Shown here piece by piece: positions 26,794-34,789 of a stretch of DNA of 63,059 bases. The notes below the pieces were generated by a model that worked only from the letters and a program-made list of their open reading frames with translations, ran no database searches and was not told the origin of the DNA. Source of the stretch: Opitutales bacterium (GTDB lineage: Bacteria > Verrucomicrobiota > Verrucomicrobiia > Opitutales > Oceanipulchritudinaceae); NCBI GenBank assembly GCA_020831485.1, contig JAFIGG010000011.1, positions 1-63,059 on the forward strand, written 5' to 3'. Position 1 is the first letter of the stretch. Each line of letters starts with the position of its first letter. A program made the translations under genes and the position numbers.

Positions 26794-27294
26794 GTGAAAA
26801 CAGTTTTAATACTTCTGATCTGCCTGTGCGTATCTGGACTCGGATGCGGTCATGTCCGTACTTCTGGTGATCCTGATCAGGATGTTGACCTGGGGCCTCC
26901 TGTTCTTGCTGTGGATTGCGACATTGATGGGTACTTTTCAGTTGATGACTTGGATTATGACCCCAGGCCTATTTATGGGTCGGGATCTGTTCGAGCTTCA
27001 GGGCCAATAAGGGATACTTTCGAATATGGAATCAGAGATCAGGCGGGTAACTTCCATGCGCTGCCACGACCCTCTGCGGCACGCCCTTATTTTAAGTCTG
27101 TTACTGAGATTCTGGTCTATGTGGATGCTGCGGGAGTCATCCACCGAATTGAAACCATCCGTGCGGATCACGAGAAAATTGCTGATTTCATGAAGCGGGA
27201 ATATCAGGAGGCCTACGCTCCAGATGTTGGTATGTTTGATGGAGAATCGGTTCGGTATTATTACACGGAGACCCTGACATTCAGGGCTGAGTAG
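26794..27294 (+). CDS. TonB-C-like lipoprotein, tandem paralogue 3
   Basis: At 166 residues from the GTG at 26794, one base after the previous stop, it gives a clean signal MKTVLILLICLCVSGLGC (lipobox SGLGC). An ATG at 26758 inside the previous gene would add 12 residues and spoil the signal. The conserved elements are GYFSVDDLDYDPRPIYGSG and VTEILVYVDAAGVIHRIETI followed by …MFDGESVRYYYTETL. The D-x-D-x-x-G-Y motif is clearest here (DCDIDGYF). It is the last gene of the AT-rich cluster; repeats and relic DNA follow. Confidence 0.62.
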   Translation: MKTVLILLICLCVSGLGCGHVRTSGDPDQDVDLGPPVLAVDCDIDGYFSVDDLDYDPRPIYGSGSVRASGPIRDTFEYGIRDQAGNFHALPRPSAARPYFKSVTEILVYVDAAGVIHRIETIRADHEKIADFMKREYQEAYAPDVGMFDGESVRYYYTETLTFRAE

Positions 27295-27436
27295 GGACGA
27301 GGAAACAGCAGGTGTGGGGGTGCTGAGATATGGATTGTTGGACGGGAGGATGGATAATGGATAGATATGGATTTTGGGGTGAGAATGCAGCGAGCTTAGC
27401 TTCTCGCGATTTCGATTTCGATTTCGATTTTGAGTG

Positions 27437-27802
27437 TACAGGTATTGGCTTGAGGTATTCGGAATGGGTTACTGATTCGGGTCCAATGAAGTTAAAGACC
27501 TCCCTGTTCGTTTCGCGTGAAGTTTTGGAATAGTGAAGGGCGATGAACGATTCCCAACTCATTCGAGTTGTTGGTTGGTGGTTTCTTGGTTCGCCAGTTT
27601 TCCGTAGCCGCGATCGTCCCGAGCGCGGAATCCAAAACCAGCGCACGATATGGCTGGGCTTTAGGCTGGTTACGCCGGCTTGGAGTCGCGTCTTAGACCT
27701 CACGCAGAAACGCTGAAACGCGGGGGCAGCGGGTTGTTACGCGGTTTGGGTATACAGGTATTGGCTTGAGGTATTCGGAATGGGTTACTGATTCGGGTCC
27801 AA
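27437..27802 (+). repeat. Pair of 50-bp direct repeats
   Basis: TACAGGTATTGGCTTGAGGT…ACTGATTCGGGTCCAA occurs at 27437-27486 and again at 27753-27802 with no visible difference over 50 bp. The second copy runs straight into the short hairpin repeat. The 266 bp between the copies hold relic-like sequence. The identity suggests a recent duplication or the ends of a small insertion. Confidence 0.85.
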
Positions 27803-27835
27803 CGAACCACTATCGTTGGTTCGCTACGGCCTCAC
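27801..27835 (+). repeat. Short dispersed hairpin repeat, copy 3 of 3
   Basis: This copy is the same as that at 7656-7690 (stem CGAACCA/TGGTTCG). It lies 34 bp beyond the stop of the minus-strand PIN toxin gene, outside it. See the copies at 571-606 and 7656-7690. Confidence 0.75.
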
Positions 27836-27869
27836 GGCCTGATAATTTCACAGCTTTAAAAACCAAGCG

Positions 27870-28298
27870 CTACTGCATTGGGTTTTTCCAGCGCAGGCCG
27901 GGGAAGCGTTGGAAATCCATGTCTGTGGTGTGGACTTCTGCATCGAGTCGCAGGGCTACCGATGCTATTTGGGCATCGGTGGTCAAGTTGCCTGCGGTTC
28001 CGGCGATTTTTAGCAGATCAAGCGCTTTTTGGATATCTCCGGGATCGGTTTCCACCAATCGCACTTGGGGGCGTGCTAGCCACTCCGCGACGATGGGGCG
28101 GATTTCGTCAATGCTGAACGGTGCTTCGAAAACACGTGGATTCGTTGTGATCCGAACAAAGCCGAAAAGAACGACGGGCAAAAGGATGAAGGGTTGCGTA
28201 TCCTCCATGCAGGTTGTCAGCCAGGCTTCCGCTTTGGCATTCCACTGCGATTGTTTGTTGTAGGCATGAACCAGGCAATTTAAGTCGGGAACAATCAC
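27870..28298 (-). CDS. vapC: PIN-domain toxin (VapC type)
   Basis: This 142-residue PIN-domain ribonuclease starts MIVPDLNCLVHAYN, with the first active-site aspartate D5 and the N7 typical of the fold. The central LPVVLFGFVRITTNPRVF is the pattern of one large VapC subgroup, in which the usual second acidic residue is not obvious. The distal aspartates are in TTDAQIASVA and TTDMDFQRF. It overlaps the upstream antitoxin by four bases (ATGA) and so is co-translated. It is expected to cleave tRNA or rRNA when free of antitoxin. Confidence 0.85.
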   Translation of the reverse strand: MIVPDLNCLVHAYNKQSQWNAKAEAWLTTCMEDTQPFILLPVVLFGFVRITTNPRVFEAPFSIDEIRPIVAEWLARPQVRLVETDPGDIQKALDLLKIAGTAGNLTTDAQIASVALRLDAEVHTTDMDFQRFPGLRWKNPMQ

Positions 28299-28567
28299 TG
28301 CTTGGGAACTCTGCTGTTTTGGTCGAGAAAAGCCTCGGCTTCGAGATCATCCGCCACTTGTTGCAGGCGGGAGGGGTCGATGCCGGTTTTCAGTCCGAGT
28401 GACTTTGACTTAACTGTAAACGGAGGTTGGCGTCGTGTTGAAGCCTCGGCAGCTAATGATTGCCGCAACAGATCGTTGACAACCTTGGTGAATGGTCGCC
28501 GGGTTTTGACCGCCCGTTCCCGCACCTGTTTTTCGATGTCAGGCTCGATATTAAGGGTCGTTCTCAT
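28295..28567 (-). CDS. vapB: Ribbon-helix-helix antitoxin (VapB type)
   Basis: About 90 residues starting MRTTLNIEPDIEKQVRERAV, a typical ribbon-helix-helix DNA-binding start. Two further in-frame ATGs at 28576 and 28579 would add three or four residues. The basic stretch KTRRPFTKVVNDLLRQSL is the second helix, and the acidic C-terminal part (DLEAEAFLD) would bind the toxin. A perfect palindrome overlaps or precedes the start and is the likely autoregulatory operator. It overlaps vapC by ATGA. Confidence 0.82.
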   Translation of the reverse strand: MRTTLNIEPDIEKQVRERAVKTRRPFTKVVNDLLRQSLAAEASTRRQPPFTVKSKSLGLKTGIDPSRLQQVADDLEAEAFLDQNSRVPKQ

Positions 28568-28571
28568 TTTT

Positions 28572-28585
28572 AGCATCATGATGCT
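28572..28585 (-). promoter_or_regulatory. Palindromic operator candidate of the vapBC pair
   Basis: AGCATCATGATGCT is a perfect 14-bp palindrome just upstream of the preferred antitoxin start (28567) and overlapping its alternative starts. It is flanked by A/T-rich sequence that could hold the promoter. Ribbon-helix-helix antitoxins usually bind such sites, so this is the natural operator candidate. Confidence 0.55.
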
Positions 28586-28770
28586 GAAAAAAATGATGTC
28601 AATTTGATATAAGGATCCCCTGAGACCTCTCTGTTTGTTCGTATTTAGTCTGGGGCCGGGAGGCGGTGGATTGTGGAAGAGAGGATTGTTGGATGGATAT
28701 GGATTGTGGAACTTCCCTGGATCTGCAGGATCAAAGCGCGGGTCAAGGGATTTACTCAGGCAACAATTTT

Positions 28771-29400
28771 ATGAACGGACCAAATCCAGACGACAAAGCA
28801 CCCATGAAGGGTTTTCCGCGAGTGGGGTATCTGAAGAATTATATCTCCTCGGAGAATATTTCGGTAGGTGACTACACGTATTACGATGATCCGGATGGGC
28901 CGGAGCGGTTTGAGGGCAATGTGCTTTATCATTACCCGTTTATTGGAGACAAGCTTGTTATTGGAAAGTTCTGTGCGATTGCGCAGGGGGCGAAATTTAT
29001 TATGAATGGCGCTAACCATAAGGTTTCGGGCTTTTCCACTTATCCGTTTCAGATATTTGGCAACGGCTGGGAAAAGGTGATGCCGAAAGAAGGGGAGCTG
29101 CCCTACAAGGGCGATACGGTTATCGGGAATGATGTCTGGATTGGCTATGAAGCTACCATCATGCCTGGAGTCAAAATCGGGGATGGAGCGATCATTGCGT
29201 CGAAATCGGTGGTTACCAGCGATGTTCCGGCCTATAGCATTACAGGGGGCAATCCGGCCCGAACCATTCGCTACCGATTCGATGAAGATACGATCCGCAC
29301 GTTGCTTGAAGTCGCATGGTGGGATTGGAGCGCCGAAAAGATTACCCAGCATCTGGAAGTGATCGTTAATTGCGATCTGGAGGCGCTGTTGCGGGCGTAG
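28771..29400 (+). CDS. Xenobiotic acetyltransferase, Vat/CatB hexapeptide-repeat family
   Basis: At 209 residues from the ATG at 28771 (the frame stays open 35 codons further upstream, but that stretch lacks similarity), it has a left-handed beta-helix acyltransferase fold. It shares the hallmark order [38 protein letters not shown] with catalytic His83, [32 protein letters not shown] and the C-terminal WWDW. This is the Vat/CatB group that acetylates streptogramin A or chloramphenicol, although many environmental members have unknown substrates. It lies among repeats and toxin-antitoxin genes, so it may be acquired. Confidence 0.88.
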   Translation: MNGPNPDDKAPMKGFPRVGYLKNYISSENISVGDYTYYDDPDGPERFEGNVLYHYPFIGDKLVIGKFCAIAQGAKFIMNGANHKVSGFSTYPFQIFGNGWEKVMPKEGELPYKGDTVIGNDVWIGYEATIMPGVKIGDGAIIASKSVVTSDVPAYSITGGNPARTIRYRFDEDTIRTLLEVAWWDWSAEKITQHLEVIVNCDLEALLRA

Positions 29401-29445
29401 GAAAGCGACGTTGACCCTTTTGTCTGCAGCTTCCTTTGTTAAAGA

Positions 29446-30108
29446 ATGAAAAAGGCCCTCATATTTCACGGTGGCTGGGAAGGCCACGAGCCCGACGCCG
29501 TTTCCCAATTCTTCGCCGATGCCCTGCGGAAGCGTGGAGCAGCCGTTACCCGCTGCGGTAGTCTGGACTGCCTGGACGACGCCGAGGCCTTGTTGGACTT
29601 CGACCTGATCATGCCCTGTTGGACCATGGGAGATCTCTCCGAGGCGCGTTTTAAGAATCTGGATGCGGCTGTTTCCTCAGGAATTGGCCTGGGAGGCTTT
29701 CATGGCGGCATGGGCGATGCGTTTCGCGGCAATCTATGGTATCAATGGCTCGTTGGCGGACAGTTTGTGGAGCATCCCGAGCCGCGGGACTACAGCGTAC
29801 GCCTCACGCCTGTCGCCCACCCAGTGACCGAAGGGATGCCGCAGCGCTTCGACTATCATTCCGAAATTTATTACATGTTGGTCGATCCGGCCAACATCGT
29901 CCTCGCCGAAACCGACTACCATTCCAATGGACGCGACTTCGCCGTCCCTGTCGTCTGGGTCAAGCCCTGGGGCAAAGGAAAAGTTTTTTACTCCGCTCTC
30001 GGCCACCAGTTGCAGGAGTTCATCGACTACCCCGTCGTTACCGAGATGACGCTGCGCGGCTTGCAATGGGCTGCGTCCCAAAAACCGCTTTTCCCCGGCA
30101 GTTCTTGA
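29446..30108 (+). CDS. ThuA-like domain protein 1
   Basis: This 220-residue protein has the class-I glutamine amidotransferase-like fold of the ThuA family: [16 protein letters not shown] at the N-terminus, [14 protein letters not shown] in the middle and [20 protein letters not shown] near the end. Family members are linked to sugar, especially trehalose, metabolism or act as putative hydrolases; the substrate here is unknown. There is no signal peptide, so it is cytoplasmic. A thioredoxin-fold gene follows 31 bp later. A second ThuA-like protein is encoded at 32417-33058. Confidence 0.85.
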   Translation: MKKALIFHGGWEGHEPDAVSQFFADALRKRGAAVTRCGSLDCLDDAEALLDFDLIMPCWTMGDLSEARFKNLDAAVSSGIGLGGFHGGMGDAFRGNLWYQWLVGGQFVEHPEPRDYSVRLTPVAHPVTEGMPQRFDYHSEIYYMLVDPANIVLAETDYHSNGRDFAVPVVWVKPWGKGKVFYSALGHQLQEFIDYPVVTEMTLRGLQWAASQKPLFPGSS

Positions 30109-30139
30109 ATTCCTCGCTGGATTGCGGTTTAATGAGAAA

Positions 30140-30742
30140 ATGACCCAATCCAAACACGCTTCTCAATTTACGCTTCCGCTGGCTGCGGAGGCTCTTCCTT
30201 TTTCCTTGCCGGCGACAGACGGCAAGACCTACAGCCTCGCCGATTTTTCGGAAGCAAAGGTGCTGGTGGTCTTTTTCACCTGCAACCACTGTCCTTTTGT
30301 CGTCAATTCGGATGAGCTGACCCGTGCGACTGCGGAACGATTCGCTGATAAGGGGGTTCGTTTTGTTGGGATCAACAGCAACAGCCCCAACACCAATGCC
30401 GATGATGATTTTCCGCACATGGTGTCCCGCATGCAGGAGCACAACTTTCCCTGGGTCTATCTGCACGATGCCTCACAAGAGGTAGCCCGCGCTTACGGAG
30501 CCCTGCGGACCCCACATTTTTTCGTCTTTGATGCGGAGCGTAAGATGATCTACACAGGTCGCCCAAACGACAATCCACGTGAGCCGGAAAAGGTCACGAC
30601 GCACGACCTCGATACCGCGCTGACCGAGCACCTGGCTGGCAAAGCCGTCAGCACCCCCGCCACCAATCCCATCGGCTGCAACGTCAAATGGGACGGCAAA
30701 GACCCCCACTGGATGCCGGCCGAGGCCTGTGATTTGGTCTGA
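30140..30742 (+). CDS. Thioredoxin-fold peroxiredoxin-like protein
   Basis: At 200 residues from ATG 30140 it belongs to the AhpC/TSA-Redoxin superfamily: [14 protein letters not shown], then [15 protein letters not shown] with a CxxC (C-N-H-C), [13 protein letters not shown], and [22 protein letters not shown]. This is the conserved single-domain thioredoxin-family group often encoded near metabolic genes. No signal peptide is visible. It probably reduces or relays thiols in the cytoplasm. The upstream TTG at 30122 is a less likely start. Confidence 0.88.
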   Translation: MTQSKHASQFTLPLAAEALPFSLPATDGKTYSLADFSEAKVLVVFFTCNHCPFVVNSDELTRATAERFADKGVRFVGINSNSPNTNADDDFPHMVSRMQEHNFPWVYLHDASQEVARAYGALRTPHFFVFDAERKMIYTGRPNDNPREPEKVTTHDLDTALTEHLAGKAVSTPATNPIGCNVKWDGKDPHWMPAEACDLV

Positions 30743-30807
30743 ACAAATGGTGCCCGGTCGGTCCGTCGAACCGTACCCCACCGGATGCCGGAGGTGCGCA
30801 TTCATTT

Positions 30808-31211
30808 TCATCGGTGGCTTAGGAAGATTACGAATCCGCCATTGGCTTGCAGGCTAACTTCGACAGTGTCCCCTGGGCTCAGGGCCAGGTTTCGTCCACT
30901 ATGAACAATGCGGGGTAGGACCAGCCGACCCCGATCGGCGAAGGCGTTCCGACATAGACCGGAGCCACATAGTGCTCCTCGTAAGACGGATTGGTCTCCG
31001 CCCAGCCGGTATTCACTTCCGCCATGGGCGTCGCGCCCTTGCGGGTTTTGGATGGGAATTTGAAAGTGGTTAATTCACGCTCGATCGTCACCGTTTCCGC
31101 TGCGGATTCGGGCAGGTGATAGCGGAATCCTATACCATCATCCGAAACGCATTTTGTCCAGAAGATCAACGGCTTGGGCGTCAAGGATAACCCCTTGACC
31201 CAAGTCAGCGT
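30808..31211 (-). pseudogene. Deleted and frameshifted glycosidase remnant, probably GH97-like
   Basis: Reading from about 31211 downward, one frame encodes about 110 residues without a proper start: KPLIFWTKCVSDDGIGFRYH, then VTIERELTTFKFP, then PIGVGWSYPALFIVDE, where a stop follows. A different frame then continues NLALSPGDTVEVSLQANGGF…VIFLSHR and stops at 30808. The first part resembles the N-terminal domain of GH97 glycosidases, and the last resembles the C-terminal strand of that family. The whole catalytic barrel is missing, so this looks like an internal deletion plus frameshift near 30885-30895. The family call is by eye. Confidence 0.5.
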
Positions 31212-31302
31212 TTACCCTATCAATGCGATTCCCATGCCAGGAATCCTTGAAACTTCGTCCAGTAAAGCAGCTCTCAAAACCCGTTGGCCCGAGGGCTCGC
31301 GC

Positions 31303-31713
31303 ATGCACGCGCTTCTATTTGTCAACCGGATCGCACTCGGATGGTACATGCTCTTTGCGGGATGGAACAAGGTCCTCAATGAGTGGAACGAAGGTTTCGG
31401 CACCTTTCTCAATGGTAGTTTTCAAAACCGAGTGCCCGGCTGGCTCCCCGATTTTATTGCGACTCCTTACGGTTACGCACTTCCATGGTTGGAACTGATC
31501 TTCGGTGCCCTGCTTTTCATTGGCTTCCTGGGCCGTGGCGCAGCCATCGTGACCACGCTGGTTCTGTTGAGCATTGCGATCGCCCTTATCGGCACGGGTG
31601 AATTCTTCCCCCGTCACCACGTCATGGTCTTTCTTCCCATAGCCCTTCTGCTGGCCTCAACGGGCCCCGGCAATTACAGCCTGGATGGCATGCTGAAGAG
31701 GCGGATTGCATAG
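31303..31713 (+). CDS. DoxX-family membrane protein
   Basis: About 136 residues from ATG 31303; the frame is open to 31174, but that part overlaps the glycosidase remnant and lacks family features. It has four hydrophobic helices and the DoxX pattern: RIALGWYMLFAGWNKVLNEW, then LPWLELIFGALLFIGFLGRG, then ALIGTGEFFPRHHVMVFLP. DoxX-like proteins are small inner-membrane proteins, some linked to redox complexes. The exact role is unknown. It stands alone. Confidence 0.78.
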   Translation: MHALLFVNRIALGWYMLFAGWNKVLNEWNEGFGTFLNGSFQNRVPGWLPDFIATPYGYALPWLELIFGALLFIGFLGRGAAIVTTLVLLSIAIALIGTGEFFPRHHVMVFLPIALLLASTGPGNYSLDGMLKRRIA

Positions 31714-31824
31714 GTAGTTGGAGCGCGGCCTTCTGCCCTCGCTATGAGTCAACCCGATTTTATCACAAGAATTGACTATTATTTTCCTTTGAAGACTGGG
31801 GTATTGATGGCCGAGCTTTGAGGT

Positions 31825-32397
31825 ATGACTTCAGAACGTAGTAGTTTTATCCGATCGGCTCGCGGCGTTGTTGTTTGTGGGCTCTTGTTGGCCCTTATTA
31901 TTGGTGGTGTTTGCTGGATTCTATTTCCTGGCAAATCAGAAAAGAGTCCCGATGGCGAATCGGGTGCCTCGGTGGTTCCTTCGGTCGTGGATCGGGAGCC
32001 TTCAAGCAATGTTCAGCGGAGTTATTCGGCTGTGGATCGTCCCACGGATCCCGCGCGTTGGGGAGAGATTTGGCATGAGGGCGAAAGCATCTCCGTCGCG
32101 GCGAATGTGCGCTTCGAGTTTCCGCGTTTCTACCTGAGTCCTGGTGCCAGGGTCGAAGGCAGTGCGACTTTCCCTCAATTGGAACCAGGGGCGCGCGTTG
32201 CCTTGGATGCGGTTGATAGCGGTTATCTGGCTGCCAATTACAGCATGCTGGATGAGGACCGGCGTGCTCACTTTGAACTCGAGCTTCCGATTCACGAAGG
32301 TGCTCACCGAGTTATTCTCAGGCATGGTTCGGAGACACGCAGCTTCGAGTTTTGGGTTGGAGAAGAGCCTCCTGTTGTCGTTCGCCGGGAAGACTGA
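31825..32397 (+). CDS. Single-pass membrane protein of unknown function
   Basis: This 190-residue protein has a short basic N-terminus, one helix (VVVCGLLLALIIGGVCWILF, residues 15-34), a Ser/Pro-rich linker and a C-terminal beta-sandwich-like domain (about 85-180: ARVEGSATFPQLEPGARVAL, HRVILRHGSETRSFEFWV). No family is recognised. The periplasmic part could be a binding or accessory domain. It converges with the ThuA-like gene, with 19 bp between stops. Confidence 0.6.
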   Translation: MTSERSSFIRSARGVVVCGLLLALIIGGVCWILFPGKSEKSPDGESGASVVPSVVDREPSSNVQRSYSAVDRPTDPARWGEIWHEGESISVAANVRFEFPRFYLSPGARVEGSATFPQLEPGARVALDAVDSGYLAANYSMLDEDRRAHFELELPIHEGAHRVILRHGSETRSFEFWVGEEPPVVVRRED

Positions 32398-32416
32398 GGC
32401 TGGTCTGGACCTCTCT

Positions 32417-33058
32417 TTAAGCCAAACACCAGCTCAGGGACTGCTTCAGGAGCTTCTGGTATTCGGGGTGCAGCCACACCGGCAGGTTGTGACCGGGCGT
32501 GAGGACGCAGACTTTGCCCTTGCCGTGCTTGCGGGTCCAGCCGCCGGTTTCGCTGCCGTGTTCGGATTTGGCTTCCAGAAAGTGCAGCGCTTCGGGGTCA
32601 TCCTTCTCCATGAAGTAGTGTTCATCCTTTTCGGTGAAGGCTTGAAAGCCTTCGGTGATCGGATGGTTGCCTTTGGGCAGGATGGTGACCGGGCACTGTT
32701 CAGGGTGCTGGACAAAGACGCCGCCAATCAGTTTGCGCAGGATTGGCTCATCCTGATAGCTGGCGGTGCCGGAATGGAGCACCAGCAGGCGGCCGCCTTC
32801 GCTGACGTAATCATCAAAGGCCTGCTGCACCGCCTCTGTGGCCCATGGGCTGAGGTCTTCCTGAGTAGTGTTGTTTGATTTACTCAGGATGACCGCAGGG
32901 TATTGGCGCAGAGTCTCCAGATCGATGCGGTCGATCTTTTTGCTGAATTTGAAGGTGTAGCCGGCGGTCTCGAGCGGACGGAGTCCATCAATAACGACTT
33001 GGCCAGGGTGCCAACGGTCATCGCAGAGCACCCAAACGGGGGTATTTTCAGTAGACAT
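32417..33058 (-). CDS. ThuA-like domain protein 2
   Basis: At 213 residues from ATG 33058 (a GTG at 33073 directly after the upstream stop is an alternative), it has the ThuA/glutamine-amidotransferase-like fold: VWVLCDDRWHPGQVVIDGL, LLVLHSGTASYQ, HPITEGFQAFTEKDEHYFM and GWTRKHGKGKVCVLTPGHN. A catalytic nucleophile elbow cannot be assigned with certainty. It lies immediately downstream of the RodZ-like gene and is probably co-transcribed. It is related in fold, not closely in sequence, to the 29446 gene. Confidence 0.82.
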   Translation of the reverse strand: MSTENTPVWVLCDDRWHPGQVVIDGLRPLETAGYTFKFSKKIDRIDLETLRQYPAVILSKSNNTTQEDLSPWATEAVQQAFDDYVSEGGRLLVLHSGTASYQDEPILRKLIGGVFVQHPEQCPVTILPKGNHPITEGFQAFTEKDEHYFMEKDDPEALHFLEAKSEHGSETGGWTRKHGKGKVCVLTPGHNLPVWLHPEYQKLLKQSLSWCLA

Positions 33059-33073
33059 ATTTTCGAAAGGCAC

Positions 33074-33916
33074 TCAGTCGATCACAGTCCGGCCGACACC
33101 GCTCTGGTTCGGGCGGAATTGTTCGTCGCCGCGTTCGATAGTCAGAGCTGAGCCATTGGTGAAGCGAATAGAGACCGGTCCCTGGCGTTCGAGTGAGAGC
33201 GGCTGGCCTGCTTCAAGGGTACCGCTGTAAAGGCGTTCGCGGTCGATGGTTTGTTCCACGATCACGGTGACGGTGTCGGTGGCTCTCAGCACAATAGGTT
33301 CGTAGCGTGCGGGTGCTTCGGTGCGGGTTTCACGGGCGGTGTCTGCTGCGGTCTCGTCGGCTGCAGAGTCACCTCCAATAATCACCCGAATCAGCAGCAC
33401 CAGAATAACAATAAGAGAAACGGTTCCCCCGACCAGCAAGCCCGCCTTGATATAAAGGTCTTTGTTTGCGCTGATGCGCTCGAGTTGTTTGCGTGAGGTT
33501 GCTTTGTTGATGAGCCCACGCGGTGGTTTTTTGCTTTCGTCGAACGGGGAGTGTTTGGCTTTGAAGGAGCTTTCGGGTTCCTCAGACTCTGCTTCTTCGG
33601 GCTCCCCTTCAAATTCTTCTTCCTCGTCCAGAACCGGAGGAACTTCCATGCGGCCAAGGGTGTCCCGCTCGGCGCTGAAATTGGATCGACCCAGTTGACG
33701 GGCGTCGAAATCAGTCAGGATCTTATTTTCATCCAGGTTCAGAAAACGGGCATAGTTCTTTAGAAAACCGCGGATGTAGATCGTCGGCAGGTTAATGTCC
33801 ATGCTGTTGTTCTCCATGGCCATAAGGTATTCACCGCGAATCTTCGTTGCATCCGCTGCCTCGCGGATTGAGATTCCCTTGCGTTTTCGTGCTTCTTCGA
33901 GTTTTTCGCCTATCAT
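33074..33916 (-). CDS. RodZ-like membrane protein with HTH
   Basis: This 280-residue protein has an N-terminal HTH_25-type helix-turn-helix (residues 3-65: RKGISIREAADATKIRGEYL, YIRGFLKNYARFL), an acidic linker (95-120), one transmembrane helix (157-180) and a C-terminal periplasmic DUF4115-type beta domain (ATDTVTVIVEQTIDRERLYS, QPLSLERQGPVSIRFTNGSA). This is the RodZ architecture, linked to MreB and rod shape in other bacteria. The length is somewhat shorter than E. coli RodZ. It is divergent from tatD. Confidence 0.85.
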   Translation of the reverse strand: MIGEKLEEARKRKGISIREAADATKIRGEYLMAMENNSMDINLPTIYIRGFLKNYARFLNLDENKILTDFDARQLGRSNFSAERDTLGRMEVPPVLDEEEEFEGEPEEAESEEPESSFKAKHSPFDESKKPPRGLINKATSRKQLERISANKDLYIKAGLLVGGTVSLIVILVLLIRVIIGGDSAADETAADTARETRTEAPARYEPIVLRATDTVTVIVEQTIDRERLYSGTLEAGQPLSLERQGPVSIRFTNGSALTIERGDEQFRPNQSGVGRTVID

Positions 33917-33991
33917 GAGCCCTGCTTGTTTGTGATCACTTCAGTTTCCACCATTGTATAATGGACCGAAAAGGTCCAACAAAATTCATTT

Positions 33992-34789
33992 ATGCTGATT
34001 GATAGTCATTGTCATCTAGAAAAATTCCTCAAGCGGGGCGAATTGGATGCCGTATTGGAACGGGCCGAAGCCGCCGGAGTGCATCGAATGATCACTGTGG
34101 GAACCAGTTTGAAAGACTGGCAGCCCTACTTCGACCTGGCGGCACAGTTTCCGGGAAGGATTGATTGGACCGTGGGCATTCACCCCTGTTCGGTCGATGA
34201 AACCTGGGAGGATATGGTCAAGGTGATCCCCTCCTATTTCGCGACCGATCCCATGCCGGTCGCGTTGGGAGAGATTGGCTTGGACCATTTCCACTTGCCG
34301 AAATATCCCGATGAAGCCGCAGAGCTGAAAGCGATGCAGGCGTTGGCGTTTCGCGTTCAGTTGTCCATAGCGTATCAGCTGGGCTGCCCCGTCATTATTC
34401 ATTCGCGCAATGCCTTTAATGAATGTGTGCAACTGATCGATGAAAGTGGGGTCGATTGGAACAAGGTGATTTTCCATTGTTTCAGTGAAGGGCCCGAGTC
34501 GATGCGGGTGTTGATTGACCGCGGCGGTTGGGCTTCGTTTACCGGGATTGTGACTTACAAAAGCGCTGAGTCGGTGCGTGCTGCGATGCAATTGCAGGGC
34601 CTGGACCGTTTGATTTTGGAAACGGACGCCCCGTATCTGACCCCCGAGCCCCACCGCGGCAAGGGCAATGAGCCTGCATTTGTGCGCTACACTGCCCGGC
34701 GCTGTGCGGAGGTGTTTGGACTTGATTTTGAACTCCTTGCGGCCCGGACGACTCAAAATGCTGAGCGCTTTTTTCAATTGAACCCATGA
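33992..34789 (+). CDS. tatD: TatD-family metal-dependent hydrolase
   Basis: This 265-residue TIM-barrel nuclease/hydrolase has the metal ligands IDSHCHLEK (HxH) at the N-terminus, ALGEIGLDHFHL, CPVIIHSRNA, VIFHCFSEG and the terminal LETDAPYLTPEP. TatD proteins are Mg-dependent 3'-5' DNases with a role in DNA repair or turnover. The start MLIDSHCH is unambiguous. The stop overlaps the next ATG as ATGA. Confidence 0.93.
   Translation: MLIDSHCHLEKFLKRGELDAVLERAEAAGVHRMITVGTSLKDWQPYFDLAAQFPGRIDWTVGIHPCSVDETWEDMVKVIPSYFATDPMPVALGEIGLDHFHLPKYPDEAAELKAMQALAFRVQLSIAYQLGCPVIIHSRNAFNECVQLIDESGVDWNKVIFHCFSEGPESMRVLIDRGGWASFTGIVTYKSAESVRAAMQLQGLDRLILETDAPYLTPEPHRGKGNEPAFVRYTARRCAEVFGLDFELLAARTTQNAERFFQLNP

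Larger units (their letters stand above)
27295..27869. other. Gene-free repeat island
   Basis: 575 bp without a supported gene. It contains TGGATTGTTGGA-type sequence (27328-27345), a short tandem array of TTTCGA hexamers (about 27408-27432), two 50-bp direct repeats (27437-27486 and 27753-27802), a degenerate copy of the GTAGGCGCGCTCG motif (27602-27629) and the third short hairpin repeat (27801-27835). Small open frames here are carried by the repeats and are not believed. Confidence 0.6.

Noticed and set aside
27407-27432. TTTCGA hexamer array as a CRISPR or regulatory array
   Set aside because: Units are contiguous without spacers and there are fewer than five; it is a simple tandem repeat. 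No CRISPR array was found in the window.
27330-28263. Small plus-strand frames in the repeat island and opposite vapC
   Set aside because: They start within the 50-bp direct repeats or mirror the PIN gene; there is no protein similarity between them apart from the repeat-encoded residues.
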